A DNA stretch of 64,000 nt from assembly GCA_965601975.1 (NCBI GenBank), contig OZ271856.1, positions 1,116,001-1,180,000 of the forward strand, read 5' to 3'. This DNA is from JANQIO01 sp965601975. Its GTDB lineage: Bacteria > Pseudomonadota > Gammaproteobacteria > Pseudomonadales > Halieaceae. Below, in pieces: positions 24,855 through 35,272 of this stretch. The notes under the pieces were generated by a model that ran no database searches, was not told the DNA's origin, and worked only from the letters and a program-made list of their open reading frames with translations. Every line of letters begins with the position of its first letter. The stretch's first letter is position 1. The position numbers and the translations under genes were made by a program.

Positions 24855-25355
24855 ATGAATCGCATGGACAGACATGGCGAGTCGCAGGCATGCGGCTTCT
24901 CGCTGCTCGAGATGCTGATGGTGCTGGTGATTATCAGCCTGTTGCTGTTGGCGGCACTGCCGTCGGGCACGGGAAAGGTCGACCAGGCCGGCATCACTGA
25001 AGCCATCGCGCTGGTGGAGCGCTACAAGCTGCAGATCGAGCAGTTCTACATGCTGAACAATGAATTTCCGTCTGACAATACCAGCGCCGGTATGCCGGAT
25101 CCCGGGCAGATTCGGGGCAACTACCTCGCCGCCGCCCACCAGGTCGACGGCGCCCTGCACCTGGAGCTTGGCAACAAGATCAGTCAGGACCTGCAGGGCA
25201 AGTTTGTGAGTATCCGTCCGGTCATCGTGCCGGGTGTGGAGAACGCACCGATATCGTGGATTTGCGGCGTCGACACCGTGCCGAAAGATATGGTGGCGGC
25301 CGGTGAGAACCGGACGGATGTTGAGGGGTACCGCCTGCCGGTTACCTGTCGCTGA
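24855..25355 (+). CDS. Type IV pilin-like protein
   Basis: 166 residues. Leader ending in Gly before FSLLEMLMVLVIISLLLL, the prepilin cleavage and N-methylation site with Glu5; two ATG starts, nine bases apart, are possible. The rest is a small globular domain with a Cys pair near the end (WICGVD, PVTCR) that could form the C-terminal disulfide loop of PilA-type pilins, which favours a pilin over a GspG pseudopilin. No assembly genes nearby. Coupled to the LRR gene upstream. Confidence 0.85.
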   Translation: MNRMDRHGESQACGFSLLEMLMVLVIISLLLLAALPSGTGKVDQAGITEAIALVERYKLQIEQFYMLNNEFPSDNTSAGMPDPGQIRGNYLAAAHQVDGALHLELGNKISQDLQGKFVSIRPVIVPGVENAPISWICGVDTVPKDMVAAGENRTDVEGYRLPVTCR

Positions 25356-25360
25356 CGGGT

Positions 25361-26083
25361 TCAGCCACCCGTGGCGCGCAGTGAGCGCTCGATGCGGTCG
25401 AGTTCACGACGCATCTTGTCGCTGCAGTCATACCAGTACTTGCGCTTGGAGGCGTTGCGGCGGTCGTTGGGATCGTAAGCGGGCAGGGCGCCGCACTTGC
25501 TGTCCAGCTTGGCCTGCAGTTCGGCCTTGGCGGCCTGCAGCCGCTCGCGCTCCTGCTTGTTGTTGACCAACACATCCGTGGCGTTGGTATCTTTCATTTC
25601 ACCGTCCACCCAGCTCAGCGCACAGCGCAGGTCGCGTACCTGCTCCGTATTGGATTCAATCTCCCGCTGGTAGTACTTGTTGCCCGACGTGCTGCCGTAG
25701 CGAGACTGGTAGGAACCCCGGTTGATGGCGTTCTGGTTGGACGAGTCGATGCGCTGGTTGAGGCGGTCGAGCCGCTCTCGCCAGTACTTGCGCTGCTGGT
25801 CAAGCTGCTTGGCATAAACAGCCGCCGACTGGCCGCTGTATTTCCGGGGCAGCTGGATCTTTCCGCAGTACTTGCCGTCAACGGTTTCGGTCACCGTGGA
25901 CTGGGAGCCCCCTTGCACGGTGATGTCGTCGACGACCGTATTTTCCTTCTTCTCCGCGGGCGGGAATTGGGAGAACGACACGTTGCCGTTTTCATCGACG
26001 ATCTTGTAGAGCTTCTGGGCGTAGCTGGGCCATGCCATCACGACCAGTGCCAGCAGCAACAGTGGTGTGCAGATCTTTTTCAT
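25361..26083 (-). CDS. DUF4124-domain exported protein
   Basis: 240 residues with a clear Sec signal (ending PSYAQ near residue 22), so periplasmic. An N-terminal DUF4124 domain (KLYKIVDENGNVSFSQFPP) is followed by a long helical, charged, coiled-coil-prone region (about 85-230). Function of DUF4124 unknown. Ends convergently 5 bases from the pilin-like gene. Confidence 0.85.
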   Translation of the reverse strand: MKKICTPLLLLALVVMAWPSYAQKLYKIVDENGNVSFSQFPPAEKKENTVVDDITVQGGSQSTVTETVDGKYCGKIQLPRKYSGQSAAVYAKQLDQQRKYWRERLDRLNQRIDSSNQNAINRGSYQSRYGSTSGNKYYQREIESNTEQVRDLRCALSWVDGEMKDTNATDVLVNNKQERERLQAAKAELQAKLDSKCGALPAYDPNDRRNASKRKYWYDCSDKMRRELDRIERSLRATGG

Positions 26084-26373
26084 TGGTCCGATCCCCTGTC
26101 ATATCGGAATGCAGCCTGGATTCATACTGCGTTAGATACTGCAAATAACTTGCAAAACCCGGCTTGGAGTACTTGTAAGCACTAGCATTTTCACTGAGGG
26201 AATGCGGATAGTCCATGTTTGCATGCCAGGAATGAGAAGCAGGTCAAGCTTGGGGAAGATTTTCTGGACAGCCCATACTGGCGCTGCACAAGCCATGCTG
26301 CAAATAATTCAAGAAACTCTGCTTTCTGCCGATAGCAACAGAGCAGGCATAGTAGAGCGAGCGGACCACCCCT
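26084..26373. other. Divergent intergenic region, AT-richer than its surroundings
   Basis: 290 bases between the DUF4124 gene and the diguanylate cyclase gene. No gene, hairpin with T-run or repeat stands out. It should hold both promoters. Confidence 0.5.
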
Positions 26374-27506
<1,133 letters not shown>

Positions 27507-27510
<4 letters not shown>

Positions 27511-28121
27511 TAGTAGACCGGGCGCTCCAGGGCCGCATACTGCGCCTCCTTCACGGACAGCTCCACCTCGTATTCCCTGATATCGTTTTTGAGCTCACCG
27601 ATCTCGAGCGTGTGGTTCTTGATGTCCAGCATCAGCTGTAGACGCTCGTCGCCGGTCGTGTCGTCGCTGGCCACCTGCAGGGTCTTCTCTGCGATGGCAT
27701 CTTCCAGCGACCGGATCCGGGTATTGCTGCTGTTGATGCGTGACTGCAGTGAGGAGACTTCCCGCGCCAGCACATAGTGCTCGCGGCCCAGGCTGTAGCC
27801 TGCGAGAAAGTCGGGCTCCAGTTCCTGCGGGCAAACGCCCTGGTACTGGCGACCGTGGCGGCCCTGGTTGAAGCCGTTGCTCTCACTACAGAAATTGCGC
27901 ACGCCTTCCGCATATCCCTGCTGGTACAGCGCCAGGTTCGGGGTGATGCCGTGCTCTGCACATGCCTTGCGATACTTGCCGATACTGCCCTGGGTTTTGC
28001 CGGCGGTACCGTCTTCAAAGCCGATCATGCGCCAGTCTGCCGCCGTGCATTCGGCCTGGTCCATGCCTGCGCAGCCGCACAGTGCCAGCAGCGTTGCGCC
28101 GGCGATCAAGTTCCTGTTCAT
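27507..28121 (-). CDS. DUF2799-family lipoprotein
   Basis: 204 residues from the ATG of MNRNLIAG; lipobox LALCGCAG (Cys near residue 16). Matches DUF2799: DWRMIGFEDGTAG, YRKACAEHGI, YQQGYAEGVRNFC, GYSLGREHY, then a C-terminal coiled coil (about 135-200). Periplasmic, lipid-anchored; function unknown. Confidence 0.88.
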
Positions 28122-28317
28122 TGTTCGCTCACCTCCAGGGTCCCTGGAAATTACATATTTTCCATACAATACAAAGTGTTAGCGCAAATTCTCAATGAAT
28201 TCGCGCGCGTTCTGGGACCTGCGTAACAGAAACGCCATGCGTGCCTGCTCACGATGTGATCCGACGGGGGTTGCTGCGGGGTATCAGGGAGACATCCGCC
28301 GGTTCTGGAGACCCGAC

Positions 28318-29073
28318 ATGAAATGCACATCCCGCACAGCCGCAGGCGTGGCCGCGCTTGTTTCACTCGCCTTCGCGGGCGTTGCCACGGCCCAGGAAGA
28401 GGGCACACGTTGGGGGCTCGGCGTTGGCGCGATTGCCCAGGACCTGGGCTACAAGGGCCAGGGCAGTGACAGCATGCTCGTACCCATCATCTACGCGGAG
28501 TCCGGTCGATTCTTCCTGATGGGGCCCCGGGCCGGCTGGCGCGTGGTCGATGGCGACAGCGTGACCCTGACGGCCATCGCCAACTATCGTTTCGACGGGT
28601 ATGAGTCCGACGATTCCCGGGCGCTCGAAGGCATGGACGATCGGGACGGCAGCCTCGACGCCGGCGTCGAAGTTCAGTACCGCGCGGACTTCGGGGAGCT
28701 GACCTTCAGCGCCGTTACCGACACCCTCGACAATCACTCGGGGGAAGAGATTTCCCTCAGCTACGGCTACCCCCTGAAGATCGCCCGGGGAACGGTCAGC
28801 CCGTTTGTGCAGGCGTCATGGCTGAGCGAGGACCTGGTGGACTACTACTACGGGGTTCGCGCCGACGAGGTGCGTGAAGACCGGGCCGCCTACAGCCCTG
28901 ACAGCACCACCAATTACAGGGTGGGGGTGAACGGCAACTGGTTCTTCAATCGCCGTCACATGGTGTTCCTCAACGCGGGCTACCAGTTTCTGGGTGATGA
29001 GATCGAGGATTCCCCGATCATCGATTCCGATACCGGCGCGTCGGTTATCCTGGGTTGGGTCTATACGTTCTGA
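28318..29073 (+). CDS. MipA/OmpV-family outer-membrane protein
   Basis: 251 residues with a signal peptide cleaved after ATA or ATAQ near residue 25, then a small beta-barrel of the MipA/OmpV type (ending GWVYTF with C-terminal Phe). Members act as outer-membrane scaffolds for murein hydrolases or as porins; nothing here decides which. First of a same-strand group of exported proteins. Confidence 0.88.
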   Translation: MKCTSRTAAGVAALVSLAFAGVATAQEEGTRWGLGVGAIAQDLGYKGQGSDSMLVPIIYAESGRFFLMGPRAGWRVVDGDSVTLTAIANYRFDGYESDDSRALEGMDDRDGSLDAGVEVQYRADFGELTFSAVTDTLDNHSGEEISLSYGYPLKIARGTVSPFVQASWLSEDLVDYYYGVRADEVREDRAAYSPDSTTNYRVGVNGNWFFNRRHMVFLNAGYQFLGDEIEDSPIIDSDTGASVILGWVYTF

Positions 29074-29114
29074 ACGCAGCACGCTTTCGATCCTGTAGCG
29101 CTGGAGGCCAATTC

Positions 29115-29474
29115 ATGTCGTACTGGTTTGACATTCGCATCGCCGCGATCCTGGCGGCGGTTACACTGACACTTCCGGGTGCCCCTGCGCGCGCCGACAT
29201 CATCAGCGGTATGCCGGATGCGATTGTCTGTTCGGTGAAGGATCCGACCGGTGTGCTGCCATGGGACCAGCTGGTCTTCTACGTCAGCGCGCACATGCGC
29301 GACGGCGACACGCTGTATAAGTCCTCTACATCAGATCCCGTGGTACTGCTGGTCAGCAGTGATGGCATCGTCGATGGCGCCAATCTGGCCGACTGTGACG
29401 GGCGCAGCGTCGAGTCGCTGCGCAAAGAGGGTCGGGCCTTTACCCTGGCGGTTGAGGGACCAGCCCGGATGTGA
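29115..29474 (+). CDS. Small exported protein of unknown function
   Basis: 119 residues, start preceded by GGAGG. Signal peptide ending ARA near residue 26. The mature part has two Cys (DAIVCSVKD, LADCDGRS) that could form a disulfide, and a beta-rich pattern. I do not recognise the family. Lies between the MipA gene and the next exported protein. Confidence 0.75.
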   Translation: MSYWFDIRIAAILAAVTLTLPGAPARADIISGMPDAIVCSVKDPTGVLPWDQLVFYVSAHMRDGDTLYKSSTSDPVVLLVSSDGIVDGANLADCDGRSVESLRKEGRAFTLAVEGPARM

Positions 29475-29544
29475 CCGGCGTGCTGGCCCGGACGCAGACA
29501 TTTCCTTATGCTGGGTGCTTCTTTTTCTCAAGGAAGAGGCCTTC

Positions 29545-30783
29545 ATGCGTTCATACCTCACTCACGGCCTGGCCTGCCTGGGCGCACTGGCTGCCATAGC
29601 CTTCGGCAGCCCCGCAGTTGCAGAGACAAAGATCGATCCGTCCTGGCCCCAATGGCTGCAGGAAGCCATGGCGAAGGAGCACAGGAAGGTTCGCACCAGG
29701 CGCCTGTCGCTCGGCCCCATCGAGACGGTCATGCCGGGCAAGATCACGACCCGGGAGGACCTCGGTGATGGCATCTACTATGCCGTTGCCGACGACAAAT
29801 CCGGTGCTCCGGTCCAGTGCTGGTTCTACACGGAACCCATGGACCTGGCCACATCGACGGCGAGCATCTCCGAGGCCGTTATAGCGGCCACCGCCGAGCA
29901 GCACGGCCCCGTCGCCAACCGGCAGATTTTCCACGTGGGGGCAGGAGCGGTCGACGGGTCGCCGTTCCTGGCGCTGGAGTGGGTATACACCGTGGGCGAG
30001 GCGCCGAACGCGCTTGTGGCGTTCAGCAAGGTGCGGGCCGCCGAGCGCGGTGATGGGTACGTTATCTGTTCCCACTCGCAGCTTGGCTACCGGGACTCCT
30101 TCGCAGAGGGGTTTGCCGAGGTCGTCAGCAATCTCGATGTGTCGACGGACGCGAACCCTCCCTACTACAGCGAGATTTCCGTTTTCAACCTCAATGGTAT
30201 CGACGTCGGTATCGCGTACGTGACCATGACGCGGGATGATGAAGGCGACACGGGTATCTACACGACCGAAGCCATGCTGATGCCGGTCAGCTCCGCGGAG
30301 CTGACCACCTCCGACAGCACTTCGACCAGCTGGTCCACGCCGGATGGCTACCTGATCAACAAAAACTATGCCGAGGGAGTCAACGGCGAACTGGTGACCA
30401 ATCTCTCAGTGCAGTTTGGCGCCGAGGATTCCTGGCAGGTAGAGGGAACGTTCAGCGGCAAGGCCATCAGTGCCGACCTGGGTGCAGAGGGGAACCCCAT
30501 CTCCATACTCGGAGAAATGTTGACGGTCAGGAGCCTGATGCAGAACCCGGACGCCAACCGGGCCGACGTGGTTTCCTGGATTCCCACCGCGGATCCGACC
30601 ACGTTCACCCCGGTATCTATCGTACTCGACGACGAAGTGCCCGGTACCGGCACGGTGACGATCGGCCCGCTGCAGGCGGCGGGAGAGTTCGATGAAAATG
30701 GTTCCATGTCCCGCGGAACCATCGATATGGGCGTGGTAAAGCTGCTGGTGAAGCGCGCGTTCGTGTCGGGGGAAATACGCTAG
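29545..30783 (+). CDS. Exported protein of unknown function
   Basis: 412 residues from ATG preceded by AAGGAAGAGG. Signal peptide ending AVA near residue 26. No motif I recognise; the protein is acidic, mostly beta, with two isolated Cys (VQCWFY, VICSHS). The C-terminal 200 residues look like a repeated beta-sandwich. Its last base is the first base of the next gene's GTG (TAGTG), so both are coupled; the partner is a transglutaminase-like enzyme, which suggests a shared task. Confidence 0.75.
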   Translation: MRSYLTHGLACLGALAAIAFGSPAVAETKIDPSWPQWLQEAMAKEHRKVRTRRLSLGPIETVMPGKITTREDLGDGIYYAVADDKSGAPVQCWFYTEPMDLATSTASISEAVIAATAEQHGPVANRQIFHVGAGAVDGSPFLALEWVYTVGEAPNALVAFSKVRAAERGDGYVICSHSQLGYRDSFAEGFAEVVSNLDVSTDANPPYYSEISVFNLNGIDVGIAYVTMTRDDEGDTGIYTTEAMLMPVSSAELTTSDSTSTSWSTPDGYLINKNYAEGVNGELVTNLSVQFGAEDSWQVEGTFSGKAISADLGAEGNPISILGEMLTVRSLMQNPDANRADVVSWIPTADPTTFTPVSIVLDDEVPGTGTVTIGPLQAAGEFDENGSMSRGTIDMGVVKLLVKRAFVSGEIR

Positions 30784-31613
30784 TGCTCCGCTCGGCGCTG
30801 GCGGCGCTGGCACTGACTTTTGCCGGCGCACTGCCCGCGTCCGCGGAGGGGGTTGGTCTCTATATCTGGGCGCTGGGGGAACAGGCCGTTCCCGCGGGCG
30901 CGAGCATCACGGATGCACCGCTGACGGCGGAACTCGCCGTCAGGAATTCCACCAGCACGGCTCGCGCGCTGGAACGTTACTCAACGCTCGATCTGCTGGA
31001 AACGCGGGACGACGCCATCCTGGTGCTGAGCCGCACCACGGACACCATCCGCCTGGCGCCCACGGCAGCGGATTCCAAAGCCAGCTTCGTGATTGACTAC
31101 GATGAACCGTCGGTCGCCGAGCTGGTCGATCAGCTGGCCACTCGGGCTGGGCGGACACCGTCACCGGAGGAGCTGCGGCGGTTTGTTTACGACCATATTT
31201 CCGACAAGAGCTATGCGCGGGACTCTGACCTGGCTTCCCGTATTGCTATTTCTGCTGCCGGGGATTGCACCGAGCACGCAACACTGCTCACCGCGATGGC
31301 GCGGGCAAACGGCTACCCGTCGCGTGTGGTGTTCGGCGTGATGATGGTCGGGATCGGGGACAAGATCAACGCATTCGGGCACGCCTGGTCGGAGATCCAC
31401 GATGGCGCGCGCTGGCAGATTGCCGATGCCACCCTGCCCACGGAAGAGGGTGGCGCTGACTGGACCCGGTACCTGCCGGTGATGCCGATGGTCAATGAAG
31501 GCCCCGGCTTCGCCATGGGCCTGATGGAGCTCAACAACGTGTGGCCTACCGGTGTACGTGTCAAAGGCCTGGAAGAAGACGGTGCCACAGCGCGGGAGCG
31601 CTCCGACAGCTGA
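30783..31613 (+). CDS. Transglutaminase-like (papain-fold) exported enzyme
   Basis: 276 residues from GTG overlapping the previous stop. Signal peptide ending ASA near residue 22. An N-terminal beta domain (about 25-105) precedes a transglutaminase core: Cys near 162 in AAGDCTEHATLL, His near 200 in FGHAWSEIH and Asp near 214 in IADATLP. The order and spacing are those of the Cys-His-Asp triad. May act as a protease or amide-bond-forming enzyme on periplasmic proteins. Followed by 170 bases before the next operon. Confidence 0.85.
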   Translation: MLRSALAALALTFAGALPASAEGVGLYIWALGEQAVPAGASITDAPLTAELAVRNSTSTARALERYSTLDLLETRDDAILVLSRTTDTIRLAPTAADSKASFVIDYDEPSVAELVDQLATRAGRTPSPEELRRFVYDHISDKSYARDSDLASRIAISAAGDCTEHATLLTAMARANGYPSRVVFGVMMVGIGDKINAFGHAWSEIHDGARWQIADATLPTEEGGADWTRYLPVMPMVNEGPGFAMGLMELNNVWPTGVRVKGLEEDGATARERSDS

Positions 31614-31784
31614 GAAGTCCGTTCCAGGGCGCGAAGGCTGTCGTCGCGTGGAGCTGTGGCAGTTGCGCGCATTGCCTCGATTCTTGTCCCTGATCAAATG
31701 AAACCTCATTGGGTTTACCTATACTCACAGGCTCCTTAAGGTTTTTGTTCAGGGAGGGTCTGCGTCACCGGACATCGGACTCGA

Positions 31785-32930
31785 ATGCGTTCAGGCAGCT
31801 TAATAAGAATAATTGCTGGCGGAACAGTCGCGCTGTTGCTCACGCTTAGCGGCGCTATGGTGTGCGCGGCGGAGGAATCCCTGCACATGCCCCTGGCCAC
31901 CCAGGCGACTCTGCTGGATATCACGCGGGCGGGTGACCGCCTTGTGGTCGTGGGTGAATACGGCCACATCCTCTACAGCGATGACCTCGGCGACAGCTGG
32001 ATCCAGGCCCGCGTTCCCACCCGGCAGATGCTGACGGCTGTGTACTTTGCCGGCAGAAACCGCGGCTGGGCCGTAGGGCATGATGGCCTGGTGCTGGCGA
32101 CGGTCGATGGCGGCGCGAACTGGGTCATACAGCGCGATGGCCTCGCAGACCAGCACTTGATCAACCGGCAGGAATACGATGCACTCGAACTGCGCGCCGA
32201 GGACCTGAAGAGCCGGCTGTTGGTCGCCGGTACAACTGCTGAGCGGACGGCCATCCAGGCGCAGCTCGAGGAACTGGAGCTGGACCGGGAGGACGCCGAG
32301 TGGCAACTCCAGCAGCCGGTCCATGCGCCGCCGCTTCTCGATGTGTTCTTTGTGGATGACCTGCGCGGCGTCGCGACCGGCGCGTTCAACACCCTGCTGC
32401 TCACCGTTGACGGCGGTGAGCACTGGCAGCACGTGGGAAAGCGGCTGCCAAATCCCGAGGCCTATCACCTCAATGCGGTTACAGGGAGCGCTGAGGGCGA
32501 ATTCTGGATCGCCGCCGAGGGCGGACTGCTGTTTCATTCCGCGGACGGCGGTGACAGTTGGGAAGCCTTGCCCAGCCCGGAGCAGTCCTCCTGGTTTGGC
32601 ATCAGCCGGGCGCCGCTGTCCGGCAGGCTGCTCGCTTTCGGGCTCCGCGGCGTCCTCTACGCGAGTGATGACGGCGGCCGAAGCTGGAACAATCTGTCTG
32701 ACGACAGCACCCGGACACTCAGTGGAGGTGGATTCCTGACCGAGAGCTACGTGCTGCTGGCGGGGTCCGTCGGCACGCTCCTGCTCAGTGTCGACGGTGG
32801 TCAGCAGTTCTATCAGCGGCACCTGGAGCAGCGCGTCAACCTCAGTGCGGCGCTGTGGGCCGGGGAGCACGTGATTGCGGTCGGCCAGGGCGGTGTGCAC
32901 CGCGCTGCCGGCGTGGGTGAGCGGCCGTGA
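31785..32930 (+). CDS. Ycf48/BNR-like beta-propeller exported protein
   Basis: 381 residues with a signal peptide (ending CAAEE near residue 29). Repeated WD/BNR-type blades such as YSDDLGDSW, TVDGGANW, TVDGGEHW, SADGGDSW and SDDGGRSW define a beta-propeller like photosystem II assembly factor Ycf48. In heterotrophic proteobacteria such proteins occur beside RND/DUF1302/DUF1329 genes, as here. A helical insertion (about 125-180) interrupts the propeller. First gene of a four-gene coupled operon; its TGA overlaps the next GTG (GTGA). Confidence 0.88.
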   Translation: MRSGSLIRIIAGGTVALLLTLSGAMVCAAEESLHMPLATQATLLDITRAGDRLVVVGEYGHILYSDDLGDSWIQARVPTRQMLTAVYFAGRNRGWAVGHDGLVLATVDGGANWVIQRDGLADQHLINRQEYDALELRAEDLKSRLLVAGTTAERTAIQAQLEELELDREDAEWQLQQPVHAPPLLDVFFVDDLRGVATGAFNTLLLTVDGGEHWQHVGKRLPNPEAYHLNAVTGSAEGEFWIAAEGGLLFHSADGGDSWEALPSPEQSSWFGISRAPLSGRLLAFGLRGVLYASDDGGRSWNNLSDDSTRTLSGGGFLTESYVLLAGSVGTLLLSVDGGQQFYQRHLEQRVNLSAALWAGEHVIAVGQGGVHRAAGVGERP

Positions 32931-35272
32931 GCAGCGAAAACCTGGAAACCTGGCGCTGGGGCCACGAGATTCCCCTGCTGGAGTCAGTGATATTCGGCGG
33001 CCGAAAACCGCTGCTGCTGGTCTTTGTCATACTCACCGTCGTGCTCGGCTGGCAGGCCTCGCGGCTCACGCCGGATGCGAGCTTTGAAAAAATGATCCCC
33101 CTGCAGCACCCCTATATCCAGGCCATGATGCGACACATCGAAGACCTGGGTGCGGCGGGTACCACCATCCAGGTGGTCGTGGAATCCAGGCAGGGCGAAA
33201 TCTTCGACGCGGACTACCTCGATACCGTGCGGCAGGTCACCGACACCTTGTTTTACCTGCCCGGCGTGGACCGCAACCGCATGCGATCGCTGTGGACGCC
33301 CAATGTGCGCTGGACGGAAGTCACCGCGGAAGGTTTTGAGGGCGATCAGCTTATCGATGACCAGTACGACGGCAGTGCCGCGTCCATGGAGCGGCTGCGC
33401 GCCAACCTGCTGCGCTCGGGGGAACTGGGACGGCTGGTGGCGGACGATTACCGCTCAAGCATTGTCGAAGCGCCGCTGTTCGATCGCGATCCCCGCAGCG
33501 GCGAGCCGATGGACTACCTGGCGTTCTCCCAGGCGTTGGAGCGCGACATCCGCGCGGCGTTCCAGAGCGAGCGCATCGAGATCCGCATCGTGGGATTCGC
33601 CAAAATGGTGGGCGACCTGCTGGAAGGGATTCGCTCTATTGTCCTGTTCGCGGTAATCACGCTGGTGGTCACCGCGGCGTTGCTGGCGGTGTATTGCCGC
33701 AGCCTGACCGGCACCCTCGCAGTGCTGGCGTGTTCCCTGGCGGCGGTGGTCTGGCAGCTGGGCCTGTTGCATACCCTGGGCTACGGCCTCAACGCGTTCT
33801 CTATCCTGGTGCCGTTCCTGGTATTCGCCATCGGCGTCAGTCACGGGGTCCAGGTGGTCAACGCAGTGGCCATCAACAGTCGGGAGGGGGTGGAGCGCCT
33901 GGATGCGGCGCGGCTGGCGTTCCGCGGCTTGTACATCCCCGGCATCACGGCGTTGATATCCGACGCCGCCGGCTTCCTTACCATGCTGCTGATCCCTATC
34001 CAGGTGATTCGGGATCTGGGTGTCGCGGCCAGCGTGGGTGTTGCGGTCATCATCCTGACCAACCTGGTCCTGCTGCCGATACTCCTGTCCTGGTTCGGGT
34101 TGGGGCAGAACAGCGTTCGCCACCTGTCGGCCTCCGCGGACCAGCACAGGCCTCACTGGGAGGCCCTCGCGAGGTGCGCCGGGCGGCCGGCGGGCCGCGG
34201 TGTGCTGGCCGTTGCCATGGTGCTGCTGGTGGCAGGGCTGTGGATGGGCCAGGGGCTGGAAATCGGCGATCTCGATGCCGGCGCGCCGGAGCTGCGCCCG
34301 GACTCTACCTACAACCTCGACAGCGCCTATATCAATGACCACTACGCCACGAGTTCTGATGTGCTGGTCATCATGGTGGAAACGCCGCCGGAGACCTGCT
34401 CCGACTACGCAAACATGCGCTTGATCGACGAGTTCACCTGGAACATGCGCAACGTCGAAGGGGTGGAGTCCGCATTGGCGTCCAGCACGGTGTCCAAGCT
34501 GGTGATGAGCGGATATAACGAGGGCAGCCTGAAATGGGCAACCATCAGCCGCAACCAGGTGGCCCTGAACTCCACCTTCAATCCCATGCCGATGCAGTTG
34601 TACAACCGCGACTGCAGCCTCTCGCCCGTGGTCGTATTCCTGTCTGATCACCGGGCCGACACGCTGGACCGTGTCCTGGCCGCGGTCGAGGCTTTCGCCG
34701 CCGATCACGACAGTCGTTCGATACGCTTCGTGCCCGCCGCCGGCAATGCCGGGGTAGAGGCCGCCACCAACCAGGAGATTGCCGGTGCCCGTCTGAAGAT
34801 GCTCTACCTGGTGTATGGGGTGGTAGGTGCACTGGTGTTTTTCAGCTTTGGATCGCTGCGCGCCGTGGTCTGCATCCTGACGCCGCTGGCACTGACATCC
34901 ATTCTCTGCCAGGCGCTGATGGCGCAGCTGGGTATTGGCGTCAAGGTGGCGACGCTGCCGGTGATCGCGCTGGGGGTGGGTGTCGGGGTCGACTACGGCA
35001 TCTATGTCTACGCGCGCATGGTGCGCTACCTCGGCGAGGGCAGGGCATTACAGGACGCCTACCGCAGCACGCTGTACTCCACTGGCAAGGCGGTGGCGTT
35101 TACCGGGGTCACGCTGGCGATCGGCGTGGCCACCTGGATTTATTCACCCATCAAGTTCCAGGCGGACATGGGCAAGCTGTTGACCTTCATGTTCCTGCTC
35201 AACATGGTCGGCGCGCTGACCGTCCTGCCCGCACTGGCGACTTACCTTCACCCCCGGGAGAGCACATCATGA
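32927..35272 (+). CDS. RND-superfamily exporter, MMPL type
   Basis: 781 residues, twelve predicted helices in two halves, each with a large periplasmic loop. TM1 lies near residue 25-42; clusters near 225-395 and 620-775. Sterol-sensing/MMPL-type features: FAIGVSHGVQVVNAV in the first half and LGVGVGVDYGIYVYARM in the second, with the conserved Asp of the proton relay. This class moves lipids, hopanoids or other hydrophobic molecules rather than drugs. Coupled by 4-base overlaps to both neighbours (GTGA and ATGA). Confidence 0.92.
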   Translation: MSSENLETWRWGHEIPLLESVIFGGRKPLLLVFVILTVVLGWQASRLTPDASFEKMIPLQHPYIQAMMRHIEDLGAAGTTIQVVVESRQGEIFDADYLDTVRQVTDTLFYLPGVDRNRMRSLWTPNVRWTEVTAEGFEGDQLIDDQYDGSAASMERLRANLLRSGELGRLVADDYRSSIVEAPLFDRDPRSGEPMDYLAFSQALERDIRAAFQSERIEIRIVGFAKMVGDLLEGIRSIVLFAVITLVVTAALLAVYCRSLTGTLAVLACSLAAVVWQLGLLHTLGYGLNAFSILVPFLVFAIGVSHGVQVVNAVAINSREGVERLDAARLAFRGLYIPGITALISDAAGFLTMLLIPIQVIRDLGVAASVGVAVIILTNLVLLPILLSWFGLGQNSVRHLSASADQHRPHWEALARCAGRPAGRGVLAVAMVLLVAGLWMGQGLEIGDLDAGAPELRPDSTYNLDSAYINDHYATSSDVLVIMVETPPETCSDYANMRLIDEFTWNMRNVEGVESALASSTVSKLVMSGYNEGSLKWATISRNQVALNSTFNPMPMQLYNRDCSLSPVVVFLSDHRADTLDRVLAAVEAFAADHDSRSIRFVPAAGNAGVEAATNQEIAGARLKMLYLVYGVVGALVFFSFGSLRAVVCILTPLALTSILCQALMAQLGIGVKVATLPVIALGVGVGVDYGIYVYARMVRYLGEGRALQDAYRSTLYSTGKAVAFTGVTLAIGVATWIYSPIKFQADMGKLLTFMFLLNMVGALTVLPALATYLHPRESTS

